Made by a program: the position numbers and the translations under genes. 64,000 nt of DNA, from positions 1,214,316 to 1,278,315 of the forward strand of contig JBAZEK010000001.1 of the NCBI GenBank assembly GCA_041653995.1. The letters are read 5' to 3'. The notes beneath the pieces were generated by a model. The model did no database searches, had not been told where the DNA came from, and saw only the letters and a list, made by a program, of their open reading frames with translations. Below are positions 49,829 to 57,923 of this stretch, piece by piece. The stretch comes from Dehalococcoidia bacterium (lineage in GTDB: Bacteria; Chloroflexota; Dehalococcoidia; GIF9; UBA5629). The first letter of the stretch is position 1, and each line of letters begins with the position of its first letter.

Positions 49829-52800
49829 ATGTCCTTCGTACATCTGCATGTTCATTCTTACTATAGCTTCCTGGACGGCGCCGCCGGACCGGCTCAACTG
49901 GCGGATAAGGCAAGCCATTTCGGAATGCCCGCGCTGGCGCTGACCGACCATAACCGCCTGACGGGCGCCGTCAAGTTCTACCAGAGCGCTAAGAAATCCG
50001 GTGTTAAGCCCATCATCGGGGCTGAGATAGACCTGGAGGGGGGCTATCACCTCACCCTGCTTTGCAGCGACAGGACGGGTTATTCCAACCTCTGCCGGCT
50101 GCTCACCGCCATGCATTGCAAGAGGCACGGGGAGAAGCCGGCCGCCACACGCGACCTGCTGGACAGGCACCGTGCAGGACTCATCGCCCTCTCCGGCTGC
50201 CGGCTGGGCGAGGTACCCGCGCTGCTGGCTGCCGGACAGAAGCGCGGCGCCGCCCTGGCGGCAGGCTTCTACCGCGATGTCTTCGGCGACGGCTTCTTCA
50301 TCGAGCTGACCCGTTATCCCGCCAGGGAAGATTCGTCCCTGTGCCGGTTGCTCTACGACCTGGCCCGCGAGCACGGCATGCCTGCGGTAGCCACCAACAA
50401 TGTACACTACCTCAGCATGCGTGACTACCGCATCAGGGAACTGCTCAACTCCATCAAGCATATCGTGCCGGCCTCACAGCTTGCCGGCCCGCGCACGGTG
50501 GAGCAGTATTTCAAATCACCCGCTGAGATGGCGCGGCTCTTCAAATGTTTCCCCGGCGCCGTCGAGACGTCCCTTGAGATCGCCTCGCTCTGCAACCTCG
50601 ATCTCGAGCTGGGCAGGCCTCGTTTCCCCGGGTTCGATTTACCCGCAGGCGAGACCGCCCCCGGAGTCCTGCGCAGGCTGGCTTACGAAGGCACGGAACG
50701 TAGATACGGCAGTCTGACGCCGGAGCTGTCCGCCCGCCTGGAGATGGAGCTCACTACCATCGAGAAGCTCGGGTTCTGCGGCTACTTCCTGATAGTATGG
50801 GATATAGTGCGCTGGGCCCGGGAGCGCGGCATACGCTGCCAGGCCCGCGGCAGCGCACCAAATAGCCTGGTGGTCTACGCGCTGGATATCAGCATTGCCG
50901 ATCCCGTCCATTACGACCTGCTCTTCGAACGCTTCATGCACCCATTGCGCAACGAGCCGCCCGATATAGACCTCGATATAGACCGGAGGCGGCGGGGGGA
51001 GGTGCGCGATTATGTCATCGGCAAATACGGGGAGGATAACGTCTCCTGCGTTGCCACCATCAATACCTATCTGGCGCGCGGCGCCATCCGTGATGTCGGC
51101 AAGGCGTTGCAGGTGCCGCAGCCCGTTATCGAAGAGGCCTGCAAGGGCATACACTGGCTCTCCGCATCCAGGCTGATGGAGAAGGCGGACACGCTGCCCG
51201 AGCTGAAGGGCAGCACCGTTTACAAAAGGCCCGAGCTCAAGGAATTTTTCGATTTGTGCGCCGCCATCGACGGCTTCCCCAGACACCTGTCGGTACACCT
51301 GGGCGGGCTGCTCATAGGCGAGGGGCGGCTCTCCGACCTCGTGCCGCTGGAGCCTTCCAGCGGGGGGGATATCATCAGCCAGTACGACAAGGACGACATC
51401 GAAAGGCTGGGCCTGGTCAAGATGGACCTGCTGGCGCTGCCCACCATAACAGTTATCGAGCAGGCCGTGCACAGCATCAGGAAGAACCGTGGACTTCAAA
51501 TAGTTATCGATGCAATACCGCGCGACGACCCGGTGGCCTTCGCCATGCTGCGCGCGGGCAAGACCATCGGAGTCTTCCAGCTCGAATCGCCGGCGCAGAG
51601 GGAAATGGCGGGACGCCTGCTGCCGCGTACCTTCGACGACATCATCGTCTCGCTCTCGCTGGTGCGCCCGGGCCCGCTCAAATGCAGCATGGACAAGGTT
51701 TATCTGGCCCGCCGCCACGGTCAAGAGCCGGTGAGCTACCCGCACCCCTGCCTGGAAAGCGCCCTGGGGGAAACGCTGGGCGTGATACTCTACCAGGAAC
51801 AGGTGCTCCGTGTGGCGCATGACCTGGCAGGCCTGAGCTACGCCGAGGCTGACGGGTTCCGCCGCGCCATGACCCACGACCGCACACACGAGGAGATGGA
51901 GAAGATGCGACTCTCTTTCATCAACAGCGCCATGCGGAGGGGTGTCAAGCGCGGCGTCGCGGAGGAGGTCTTCGAGCATCTCGCTGCTTTCGCCGCCTAC
52001 GGCTTCTGCAAGGCGCATGCGGCAGCATACGCCGTGCTCTCCTACCAGTCACTCTGGCTGAAATGTCATTACCCGGCCGAGTTCTTCGCAGCCATACTTT
52101 CCAACCAGCCCATGGGCTACTATCCGCCGCGCGTGCTGGCCGCCGAGGCCCGCCGCTGCGGCGCCGCCGTCCTTCCGCCCGATGTAAATAAATCTTCCGA
52201 CCTTTACACGGTGGAAGGCAACGCCATACGTGTCGGCCTTTGCCAGGTGAAGGGCCTGAGCAGCGAAGCGGTATGTTCCATCATCAGCCAGAGGAGCAGG
52301 CGGCGCTTCGCCGCCCTGGGCGACTTCGCCCTGCGCGTGGAGGCCAGCCAGCCCATGATAGAAAACCTGGTTAAAGTGGGTGCGCTCGATTCATTCGGCA
52401 GCAGAACAGAGATGCTGGCGGAGATACCCGGCCTTCTACAGCTCAAACGCAGGAAAACAGCAGGGGCGGAACTTCCGGATACTCGGGCGGGTTTAAAAAC
52501 CCGCCCCTACAGCGATCCAAATACCGAGATACTCGTAGGGGCGGACCTTCAGGTCCGCCCGGATACTCGGGCGGGTTTAAAAACCCGCCCCTGCAGCGAT
52601 CCAGGCAAGAAAGAGAACCTGCTGGATGAGCGTGAGCTTCTCTCTCTCGACCTCTCCGCCCATCCCCTGGACTTCTGTATCCTGGGCGAGGGTTTCACCA
52701 GCATCAGCGACCTGCCATCCCTTCCCACCGGGGAGCTTGTGAAAATCGCCGGGTCGGTCATCCGCTACCAGACACCACCCACGCGCACCGGCAAGCGCGT

Positions 52801-52996
52801 GGTCTATATCATCCTTGAGGACGGCAGCGGCGTCGCCGATGTCACGGTATTCAGCGACGTGCAGGAGAGATGCGGCAGGGTGCTCTTCCGCTGCGCATGG
52901 ATGGAAGTGCGAGGCAAGATCCAGCGCAGGGGTCCGCAGTCGCTTTCAATCATTGCTACCGAAATAAGGCCGCTGAAATCGATCGCTGAAATATGA
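49829..52996 (+). CDS. dnaE2: DNA polymerase III alpha subunit, error-prone DnaE2/ImuC type
   Basis: C-family polymerase, 1055 residues. The N-terminal PHP domain is FVHLHVHSYYSFLDGAAGPAQLADKA...LALTDHNRLTGAVKFY. The palm has PPDIDLDID (catalytic aspartates) and LVKMDLLALP. Further parts are the GVFQLESPAQREMAGRLLPRTFDDI finger region, LYQEQVLRVAHDLAGLSYAEAD, GFCKAHAAAYAVLSYQSLWLK, a helix-hairpin-helix and a C-terminal OB fold (about 955-1050). SOS-type promoter, DUF6504 neighbour and length point to the translesion class rather than the replicative enzyme. ImuA/ImuB are not adjacent. Residues ~883-927 are an in-frame insertion made of palindromic repeats, between the HhH region and the DERELLSLDLSAHPLD segment, with no counterpart expected in homologues. 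Confidence 0.92.
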   Translation: MSFVHLHVHSYYSFLDGAAGPAQLADKASHFGMPALALTDHNRLTGAVKFYQSAKKSGVKPIIGAEIDLEGGYHLTLLCSDRTGYSNLCRLLTAMHCKRHGEKPAATRDLLDRHRAGLIALSGCRLGEVPALLAAGQKRGAALAAGFYRDVFGDGFFIELTRYPAREDSSLCRLLYDLAREHGMPAVATNNVHYLSMRDYRIRELLNSIKHIVPASQLAGPRTVEQYFKSPAEMARLFKCFPGAVETSLEIASLCNLDLELGRPRFPGFDLPAGETAPGVLRRLAYEGTERRYGSLTPELSARLEMELTTIEKLGFCGYFLIVWDIVRWARERGIRCQARGSAPNSLVVYALDISIADPVHYDLLFERFMHPLRNEPPDIDLDIDRRRRGEVRDYVIGKYGEDNVSCVATINTYLARGAIRDVGKALQVPQPVIEEACKGIHWLSASRLMEKADTLPELKGSTVYKRPELKEFFDLCAAIDGFPRHLSVHLGGLLIGEGRLSDLVPLEPSSGGDIISQYDKDDIERLGLVKMDLLALPTITVIEQAVHSIRKNRGLQIVIDAIPRDDPVAFAMLRAGKTIGVFQLESPAQREMAGRLLPRTFDDIIVSLSLVRPGPLKCSMDKVYLARRHGQEPVSYPHPCLESALGETLGVILYQEQVLRVAHDLAGLSYAEADGFRRAMTHDRTHEEMEKMRLSFINSAMRRGVKRGVAEEVFEHLAAFAAYGFCKAHAAAYAVLSYQSLWLKCHYPAEFFAAILSNQPMGYYPPRVLAAEARRCGAAVLPPDVNKSSDLYTVEGNAIRVGLCQVKGLSSEAVCSIISQRSRRRFAALGDFALRVEASQPMIENLVKVGALDSFGSRTEMLAEIPGLLQLKRRKTAGAELPDTRAGLKTRPYSDPNTEILVGADLQVRPDTRAGLKTRPCSDPGKKENLLDERELLSLDLSAHPLDFCILGEGFTSISDLPSLPTGELVKIAGSVIRYQTPPTRTGKRVVYIILEDGSGVADVTVFSDVQERCGRVLFRCAWMEVRGKIQRRGPQSLSIIATEIRPLKSIAEI
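52477..52603. repeat. In-frame palindromic repeat cluster inside dnaE2
   Basis: Two 43 bp direct copies (52477-52519 and 52561-52603, one base different) each contain the hairpin GGGCGGGTTT/AAACCCGCCC. They flank a third hairpin, GGGCGGACCT-tc-AGGTCCGCCC (52539-52560). The copies are 84 bp apart, a multiple of three, and translate to DTRAGLKTRPYSDP and DTRAGLKTRPCSDP. The frame stays open throughout. The central hairpin is also found at 48293-48318. Confidence 0.9.
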
Positions 52997-53048
52997 TGGC
53001 GCAGCCCGGGTTAAGCAAACTTATTTCCAAACATGTTAAACTCATAAC

Positions 53049-53843
53049 ATGCACAAATGGGATGCGCATGATTACCAAAAAAGCTCGGCAGCCCAGTTTA
53101 AACTGGGCTGCGAACTGATAGCCAAACTCGAACTCAAAGGCAGCGAGAGTGTACTGGATATAGGCTGCGGCGACGGCAAGGTCACTGCCGAGATTGCAAC
53201 ACGCCTGCCGCATGGATCAGTAACCGGCATCGACAGCTCACAGGAAATGATAGATCTGGCCTGCCGGACCTTTCCTCATGCTGAATTTCCCAACCTGCGC
53301 TTCATCCACAAGGACGCCTGTCAGCTCGATTTCCATCAAGAGTACGACATTGCTTTCTCCAATGCCGTACTACATTGGGTGAGAGACCACCTCGCCGTCC
53401 TGAAAGGCATATATGCGGGACTGAAAAATCCGGGCAGGCTGCTGCTCCAGATGGGCGGGCGGGGCAATGTTGTCGATATGACCGGGGTGGTGCTCGGCAT
53501 TGCCGCCCGGCCTGAATGGTCCTCCTATTTTAAAAGCTTCATTCCGCCGTATAACTTCTTCGGAATTGAAGAATACAGTAAATGGCTGCCCGAAGCCGGT
53601 TTTGAACCTCTGCGGATAGAGCTCATTGCCAGGGATATGGCGCAGCAAGGCAAAGAGGGACTGGAAGGCTGGTTCCGCACAACCTGGCATCCTTTTGTAC
53701 ACAGGGTACCCCGGGCTATGCAACAGGCCTTCATCGATGAAGTTGTCGATGAATATCTGCGGCAGTACCCTCCTGATGCTTCTAACATAGTGCACATAGC
53801 CGCAGTAAGGCTTGAAGTCGAGGCTGTTAAGGACAACGTTTAG
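53049..53843 (+). CDS. SAM-dependent methyltransferase (trans-aconitate methyltransferase-like)
   Basis: A 264-residue class I methyltransferase. The SAM site is VLDIGCGDGKVTAEIATRLPHGSVTGIDSSQEMI and the post-site motif is DIAFSNAVLHWVRDHLAVLKGIYAGLKNPGRLLLQMGGRGN. The start HKWDAHDYQKSSAAQFKLGCELI and the W-V-D-H segment are like Tam (trans-aconitate 2-methyltransferase), but many proteins of this subfamily have other small-acid or lipid substrates. No ribosome site is obvious before ATG 53049. It is probably monocistronic. Confidence 0.85.
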   Translation: MHKWDAHDYQKSSAAQFKLGCELIAKLELKGSESVLDIGCGDGKVTAEIATRLPHGSVTGIDSSQEMIDLACRTFPHAEFPNLRFIHKDACQLDFHQEYDIAFSNAVLHWVRDHLAVLKGIYAGLKNPGRLLLQMGGRGNVVDMTGVVLGIAARPEWSSYFKSFIPPYNFFGIEEYSKWLPEAGFEPLRIELIARDMAQQGKEGLEGWFRTTWHPFVHRVPRAMQQAFIDEVVDEYLRQYPPDASNIVHIAAVRLEVEAVKDNV

Positions 53844-53869
53844 CAGGTGGCGCAGGGATAAAAAAAGCA

Positions 53870-53895
53870 GGGGACGCCCGAGTGCCGGCGCCCCC
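53870..53895 (-). terminator. Intrinsic terminator of the 42-residue membrane protein gene
   Basis: On the minus strand the stem (53895-53870, GGGG-x-CGCC / GGCG-x-CCCC with one mismatch) is followed by TGCTTTTTTTAT (seven T at 53866-53860), 27 bp after the small gene's stop. Confidence 0.8.
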
Positions 53896-53921
53896 CGCGT
53901 TTGGGAGGAGAACCGCAAACT

Positions 53922-54050
53922 TTAAAACATGCGGGCCACTATCACCACCGCACTAATGATCAACATCCCGCATATCACCATAGACCAGAAAAGAGCCTGT
54001 GCTTTCCAATCCGTTTTGACCGTCCCTACTATCGATTTCATCGCGCTCAT
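53922..54050 (-). CDS. Small single-pass membrane protein (42 aa)
   Basis: A short gene with sequence MSAMKSIVGTVKTD...: an amphipathic basic N-terminus, then a hydrophobic helix FWSMVICGMLIISAVVIVARMF to the end. ATG 54050 has AGGAG at 7 nt; ATG 54041 has AAAGGAG at 9 nt, so either is possible (42 or 39 residues). An intrinsic terminator follows. A ribosome site, codon pattern and terminator together make it a real transcription unit. Function unknown; nothing on the opposite strand explains it. The region 54051-54251 upstream holds no further gene that I can support. Confidence 0.65.
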   Translation of the reverse strand: MSAMKSIVGTVKTDWKAQALFWSMVICGMLIISAVVIVARMF

Positions 54051-54251
54051 CTCCTTTCTCCTGGTCTTTTTTCCCTACTCATCAATTCTATGATGCATAT
54101 TCTACCAATACAATAAGGCATCGGTACTGGTTTGTCTGTGACCTTAGTACTATGTCTTATATGCCCTTATTATGCCGCACTGCAGGCCGGCTTAACACGG
54201 TCACAAGTATGGTATTGGCCAACTGCAGGGTATGATTCGCTGTAATAAAAA

Positions 54252-54284
54252 AGTAGTAGCCCGTATAGGTAACGGGCTACTACT
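54252..54284 (-). terminator. Intrinsic terminator of the BACON-like lipoprotein gene
   Basis: AGTAGTAGCCCGT / ACGGGCTACTACT, a perfect 13 bp stem with 7 nt loop. On the minus strand it is followed by TTTTTATTA. It lies 62 bp after the stop of the gene at 54347. Confidence 0.85.
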
Positions 54285-54346
54285 AATGGACGATCTTGAG
54301 GGAGTGGCAAAGATGCCGCTTCATTCAGAGATACGTTGTACCCGGC

Positions 54347-55096
54347 CTATGGCTTATACCAGGTAAAGCTCAGCCTGACCGTATCTTTCTGGTAGCCGGG
54401 GATATAGCGGTTGTACATGATTGTTTCACCGGGCGGTATGCTGGCAGCGATTTTGACGCTGTTGCCGGTGGCATTCGCCACGATTTTAACATCGGACATA
54501 TACCATGAGCGATCCGAGTTAGTCACACTTCCGTTGACTATCAGGGCGCTGACTGTCGCATATTTATAGAAATCCGTCTGGTTTACCCAGACGGCGGCGG
54601 AATCCGCGGGAGGAACTGAGGACGGCGCCGGGACGGGAATCACTTGTACGGGAATATTGGCGCCTGGCAAGATGGTGAAGTAGACCGGCACGTAAATCGG
54701 GCTGTTGGCGGCGCCGTCGGCGGCAATCGTAATGATGCCGGTATACTGGCCGGGGGCCATGCCGGTTGCATCGACATTTACCCTGGCGTCGGTGGTTTGA
54801 GTGGTTGCGGCGCCGGGCACCTGCATCAGATTTATCCAGCGCGCGTTATCGCTCATCGACAGGTTAAGTATGCCCTCGCCCTGACTGACGACCGATAGTA
54901 CCTGGTCGAGAGTCGGACCCTGGCCCTCCCCGATAGTGAACACCAGTTTATCCGGGCTGACCACCATTATGCATGCCGATGATGCTGCGGGCGCGGCGGG
55001 CTGCTGGACAGCCGGGATACAGCTTATAGCAGACACAATACAGGCAACTGCTAATAACACCACCAGAATAAAAGAGCCATTTTTATGCGCGGCCAT
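54347..55096 (-). CDS. Lipoprotein with BACON/Ig-like domain
   Basis: A 249-residue exported protein, family uncertain. The signal peptide ends in lipobox SAISC (Cys near 26). Residues ~40-140 resemble a BACON-like beta-sandwich (LSVVSQGEGILNLSMSDNARWINLMQVPG...VNVDATGMAPGQYTGIITIAADGAANSPIYVPVYFTI). The C-terminal ~90 residues form another beta domain (SALIVNGSVTNSDRSWYMSDVKIVANATGNSVKIAASIPPGETIMYNRYIPGY), like the FxLyD-type domains of surface proteins. It is probably a binding or adhesion protein. ATG 55096 (MAAHKNGSF) has AAGGAGG at 6 nt and is preferred over the start at 55144. Confidence 0.72.
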   Translation of the reverse strand: MAAHKNGSFILVVLLAVACIVSAISCIPAVQQPAAPAASSACIMVVSPDKLVFTIGEGQGPTLDQVLSVVSQGEGILNLSMSDNARWINLMQVPGAATTQTTDARVNVDATGMAPGQYTGIITIAADGAANSPIYVPVYFTILPGANIPVQVIPVPAPSSVPPADSAAVWVNQTDFYKYATVSALIVNGSVTNSDRSWYMSDVKIVANATGNSVKIAASIPPGETIMYNRYIPGYQKDTVRLSFTWYKP

Positions 55097-55305
55097 TGCT
55101 TCCTCCTTAACCGTTATATTCACATCAACCGCATTATATAACATGCCAACTCATTTTCCCATCGCCTCCGTCAGTTCGATATCACGACATCTCGACTCCA
55201 GGTGTTTTAACGCAGCGGCTTAAGGTCAGGCCTTCCGACTTTGACAATATGCATTACCGTACTTATGCTATTATCAGGAAGTCCGGACTACATGCATTCC
55301 GTAAA

Positions 55306-56178
55306 ATGAAGTATCTCGATATAACGGCCAGATTACTCCCTTTGCTCCTGCTGATACTTGCTTCATCATGCGTCTCCAAAGAATATCCCGTAACCGGCGC
55401 CGTTACGGAGACCCTGTACAGGACCGAGTATGCAACAGAAGTCTACACGGAAAACGAGACTACGATTGATACCGTCACGAATAGTTATGAGCTTCCGCTT
55501 TACTACAGCTGGTACTCGCAGAATATCGCCTTCAACGGCCAGACCAACTTCTGGTACCTTGCCTATGATATTCCCCAATGGCCGACCTATGATAACCTGC
55601 GGCTGACAATCTCGATCTGGAAACAGTTTCAGTATGAGTCCACCTCCATACGTATACTCGACATGACCAGAAGCGGTCACCTGACCACACCTGCTCCCGC
55701 CATATACGGAGATACAGATGAGGGAGAGGTCGAGTGGACCTGGATAACACCCAGTACCATTGCAACCGTCAGCACTTCTTCCAGTTCATCTTCCGACACC
55801 TCAGGAGATTCATCCGAAGGAACCAGCACCACTACCACCGGCGGGGCTGCGACAACATGGCTGGATACGGCCAATGTCCAGATCAATGAGGCCAGGTTTT
55901 TAGGCGGCAGGACCAATCTCTGGTCCAGGCCTGAGAACCCGCAGGTCTTCGAGTTAGACGCCGGCAAGGCGCAGAAGATCGGCGTTATAGTCAGCGGACC
56001 CCAGAATCAATGGAACGCCCGGGTCACTCTGAAAGGCGCCTTTACCCGTAATATTGTTTCGAATAAAACGGTCAGCAGGGAGCGACAGGTGGAGAAACAG
56101 GTACCCTACGAGGTGCAGAAACAGCAGACTACCTATCAGGTCAGGCAGGTACCATTCTGGGAAGCGTTTTCGCAATGA
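55306..56178 (+). CDS. Lipoprotein, paralogue 1 of a tandem pair
   Basis: A 290-residue lipoprotein of no family I recognise. Lipobox LASSC ends the signal peptide (Cys near 22). A beta-rich body follows (YYSWYSQNIAFNGQTNFWYLAYDIPQW, LRLTISIWKQFQYESTSIRILDM), interrupted by a Ser/Thr/Gly-rich linker (about 159-184). The tail of repeated charged/glutamine heptads (RERQVEKQVPYEVQKQQTTYQVRQVPFW) could form a short coiled coil. ATG 55306 (MKYLDITARLLPLL) directly precedes the signal peptide; the upstream ATG at 55249 adds a non-signal-like extension. The stop overlaps the next gene by 4 bp. Confidence 0.7.
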   Translation: MKYLDITARLLPLLLLILASSCVSKEYPVTGAVTETLYRTEYATEVYTENETTIDTVTNSYELPLYYSWYSQNIAFNGQTNFWYLAYDIPQWPTYDNLRLTISIWKQFQYESTSIRILDMTRSGHLTTPAPAIYGDTDEGEVEWTWITPSTIATVSTSSSSSSDTSGDSSEGTSTTTTGGAATTWLDTANVQINEARFLGGRTNLWSRPENPQVFELDAGKAQKIGVIVSGPQNQWNARVTLKGAFTRNIVSNKTVSRERQVEKQVPYEVQKQQTTYQVRQVPFWEAFSQ

Positions 56179-57044
56179 ATCATTTATTCTGCTTCTTACG
56201 CTGCCGGGCACGGGACTGGTACCGGGTATTTTCATTACGGGCTCCAGTCGCAGGCAGGATTCTGCCCCTGTTGATTCTGACGGCTCCGGCCATTTCCGCT
56301 CTCTCATGTATACCCATGCAATACCCTCAAAAAGAGATCTATTATGAAACGGTGTTTGTTACCGAGAACCGCACCGAGCTGGTCAGCGAAACCTATCCTG
56401 TAACCCGAACTGTAAGCGGCCAGGAGCAGCTTACGCCCTATATTCTGTGGAGCAGTCCCTCTGTGATGTTCAAAGGCACACGGTTCGTCTGGTATTACGG
56501 CTACAGGCTGCCCGGCGCACAGGTCCATAACATCGAGAGGATCAGGATATCGCTCTACAAACAGTACTATTACGAAAACGTTGCCGTCAGCCTTTTCGAC
56601 ATGGGCGCCCGCGGGCAGGTGCTACAGCCGCCGCTGATCTCGTCCCTGGACCCCGTATATAGCTCTACAGTCCAGTGGGATTGGTTTACATACAGCACAG
56701 AGGCGGAGGCAATGAATAAATGGCTTAACTCAGCCAACATCAAGTTCAATTTCGCCCGCCGACTGGGAGGGCAGGCTGATCTATGGATGAACCGCTGGCA
56801 GCCTTACGATATCGAATTCGATACGCGGGGCGCACGGGATATAGCAGTTCTGTTCACCGGCCCCACCACTCCCCAGAATACCAGGTTCAGCGCCTCGCTC
56901 TTGTGGGACGATCAGGTAACGGAAAACGTAACACGTACAGTAGAGAGAACGGTCCCGTACCAGGTAGAGCAGCGTATACAAAGCGAGAGGACTGTGACCA
57001 AAACGTCGCTGGTGCCCTTCTGGCAGGCGCCCCCCTTCAAGTAG
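56175..57044 (+). CDS. Lipoprotein, paralogue 2 of a tandem pair
   Basis: A 289-residue lipoprotein sharing its plan with the previous gene. Each has a Tyr/Thr-Glu-rich segment after the lipid Cys (YYETVFVTENRTELVSETYPVTRTV here, RTEYATEVYTENETTIDTVTNSYEL there). Each then has a WYYGYRLP/WYLAYDIP-like strand, ISLYKQYYYENVAVSLFDM versus ISIWKQFQYESTSIRILDM, a RRLGGQADLW/ARFLGGRTNLW block and a final V-E-R-T-V-P-Y-Q-V heptad stretch ending in VPFW. The lipobox is SALSC after an unusually long basic N-terminus. It overlaps gene 1 (ATGA) and lacks its Ser/Thr linker. Function unknown. Confidence 0.7.
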   Translation: MNHLFCFLRCRARDWYRVFSLRAPVAGRILPLLILTAPAISALSCIPMQYPQKEIYYETVFVTENRTELVSETYPVTRTVSGQEQLTPYILWSSPSVMFKGTRFVWYYGYRLPGAQVHNIERIRISLYKQYYYENVAVSLFDMGARGQVLQPPLISSLDPVYSSTVQWDWFTYSTEAEAMNKWLNSANIKFNFARRLGGQADLWMNRWQPYDIEFDTRGARDIAVLFTGPTTPQNTRFSASLLWDDQVTENVTRTVERTVPYQVEQRIQSERTVTKTSLVPFWQAPPFK

Positions 57045-57068
57045 ACCGGGGATTAACTGACACGAGCC

Positions 57069-57923
57069 TCAGATCAGGCCCAGATACCAGCCCAGCAATT
57101 CTTTGCCCCACAGCAGTGTAACCATGCCGCCAAGGCAGAGGAAAGGGCCGAACGGCAGCATTTCTTTTCGCTTCTTGCGCCCGCTGATGAGCAGGACTGC
57201 GGCCACGATACCCCCGGCCAGTATGCTCAGGAAAAGAGCGACAAATACCAGAGGAAAACCCACCATCAGGCCCAGCAGGCCGGCCAGCAATACGTCCCCC
57301 ATCCCCATACCGCCCCTCGATAGCACAACCACCAGAAGAAGAAGCAGGGCGCCGCAGACACCGCCGGCCAGGGCGCACAACAGGAAATTGTTGAAAACGG
57401 CCATAAATCCGCTTCCGCCGTAATAAAGCGACCAGGGTAAGCTGTAGCGCGCCAGCGTAACCGTCAGCGCTACCAGTGCCGCCAGCAGCAGGGACGGGTA
57501 GGTAATTACATTCGGCAGTATGAAATGCTCGATGTCGGTGACAAATAATATGATCAGCACGGTGGAGTAAATAAGCAGTATGGCCAGCGTCCAGGATAGG
57601 CCGTATTTCAGATAAAGGGCCGCGAAGAGAATGCCCGTAACCGCCTCAACCACCGGTGCGCGCACCGGAATCGCCTCACCGCAGTCCGGACAGCGACCAC
57701 CTGTCATAAAATACCCTATCAGCGGTATGAGGGACTTCGGTCGACGCCTGGCGGAGCATTTCGTGCAGGCCGGGGGCTTCAGTTGTATCCCGCCTTCCTC
57801 CGTTACCGATCCGGCCAACCGGTTGAGGGCAGCGCCCCACGCCAGGCCCAGCAGCAGAAAGAGGCATCCGGTTAAAGCAGTAATAATACTACCCACGAAT
57901 GTATTTTTGTTCACCCATTCCAA
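57069..57923 (-). CDS. Prepilin peptidase (A24 family)
   Basis: Membrane aspartyl protease that cleaves, and often N-methylates, type IV prepilin-like leaders. The 284 residues include a zinc-binding loop with CTKC (about 53-56) and CPDC (about 78-81). The two catalytic aspartates lie in FVTDIEHFILPN and in the GxGD motif GMGMGDVLL; about eight hydrophobic segments are present. No pilin or pilus assembly genes are in the window, so its substrates are elsewhere. The 5' end overlaps the DUF2804 gene by 35 bp and ATG 57923 lacks a clear ribosome site; a GTG three or nine codons in is a possible alternative. Confidence 0.93.
   Translation of the reverse strand: MEWVNKNTFVGSIITALTGCLFLLLGLAWGAALNRLAGSVTEEGGIQLKPPACTKCSARRRPKSLIPLIGYFMTGGRCPDCGEAIPVRAPVVEAVTGILFAALYLKYGLSWTLAILLIYSTVLIILFVTDIEHFILPNVITYPSLLLAALVALTVTLARYSLPWSLYYGGSGFMAVFNNFLLCALAGGVCGALLLLLVVVLSRGGMGMGDVLLAGLLGLMVGFPLVFVALFLSILAGGIVAAVLLISGRKKRKEMLPFGPFLCLGGMVTLLWGKELLGWYLGLI

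Noticed and set aside
49393..49830. A 145-codon minus-strand frame across the SOS promoter and DUF6504 gene
   Set aside because: Covers a clear terminator, promoter and small gene on the other strand; no start signal.
50639..52018. A 459-codon frame antisense to dnaE2
   Set aside because: Shadow of the polymerase gene in GC-rich sequence; no family motif or start signal.
52477..52603. CRISPR array or insertion-sequence ends within dnaE2
   Set aside because: Only two direct copies with an internal hairpin, no spacers, no transposase and an intact reading frame; a palindromic repeat element fits better.
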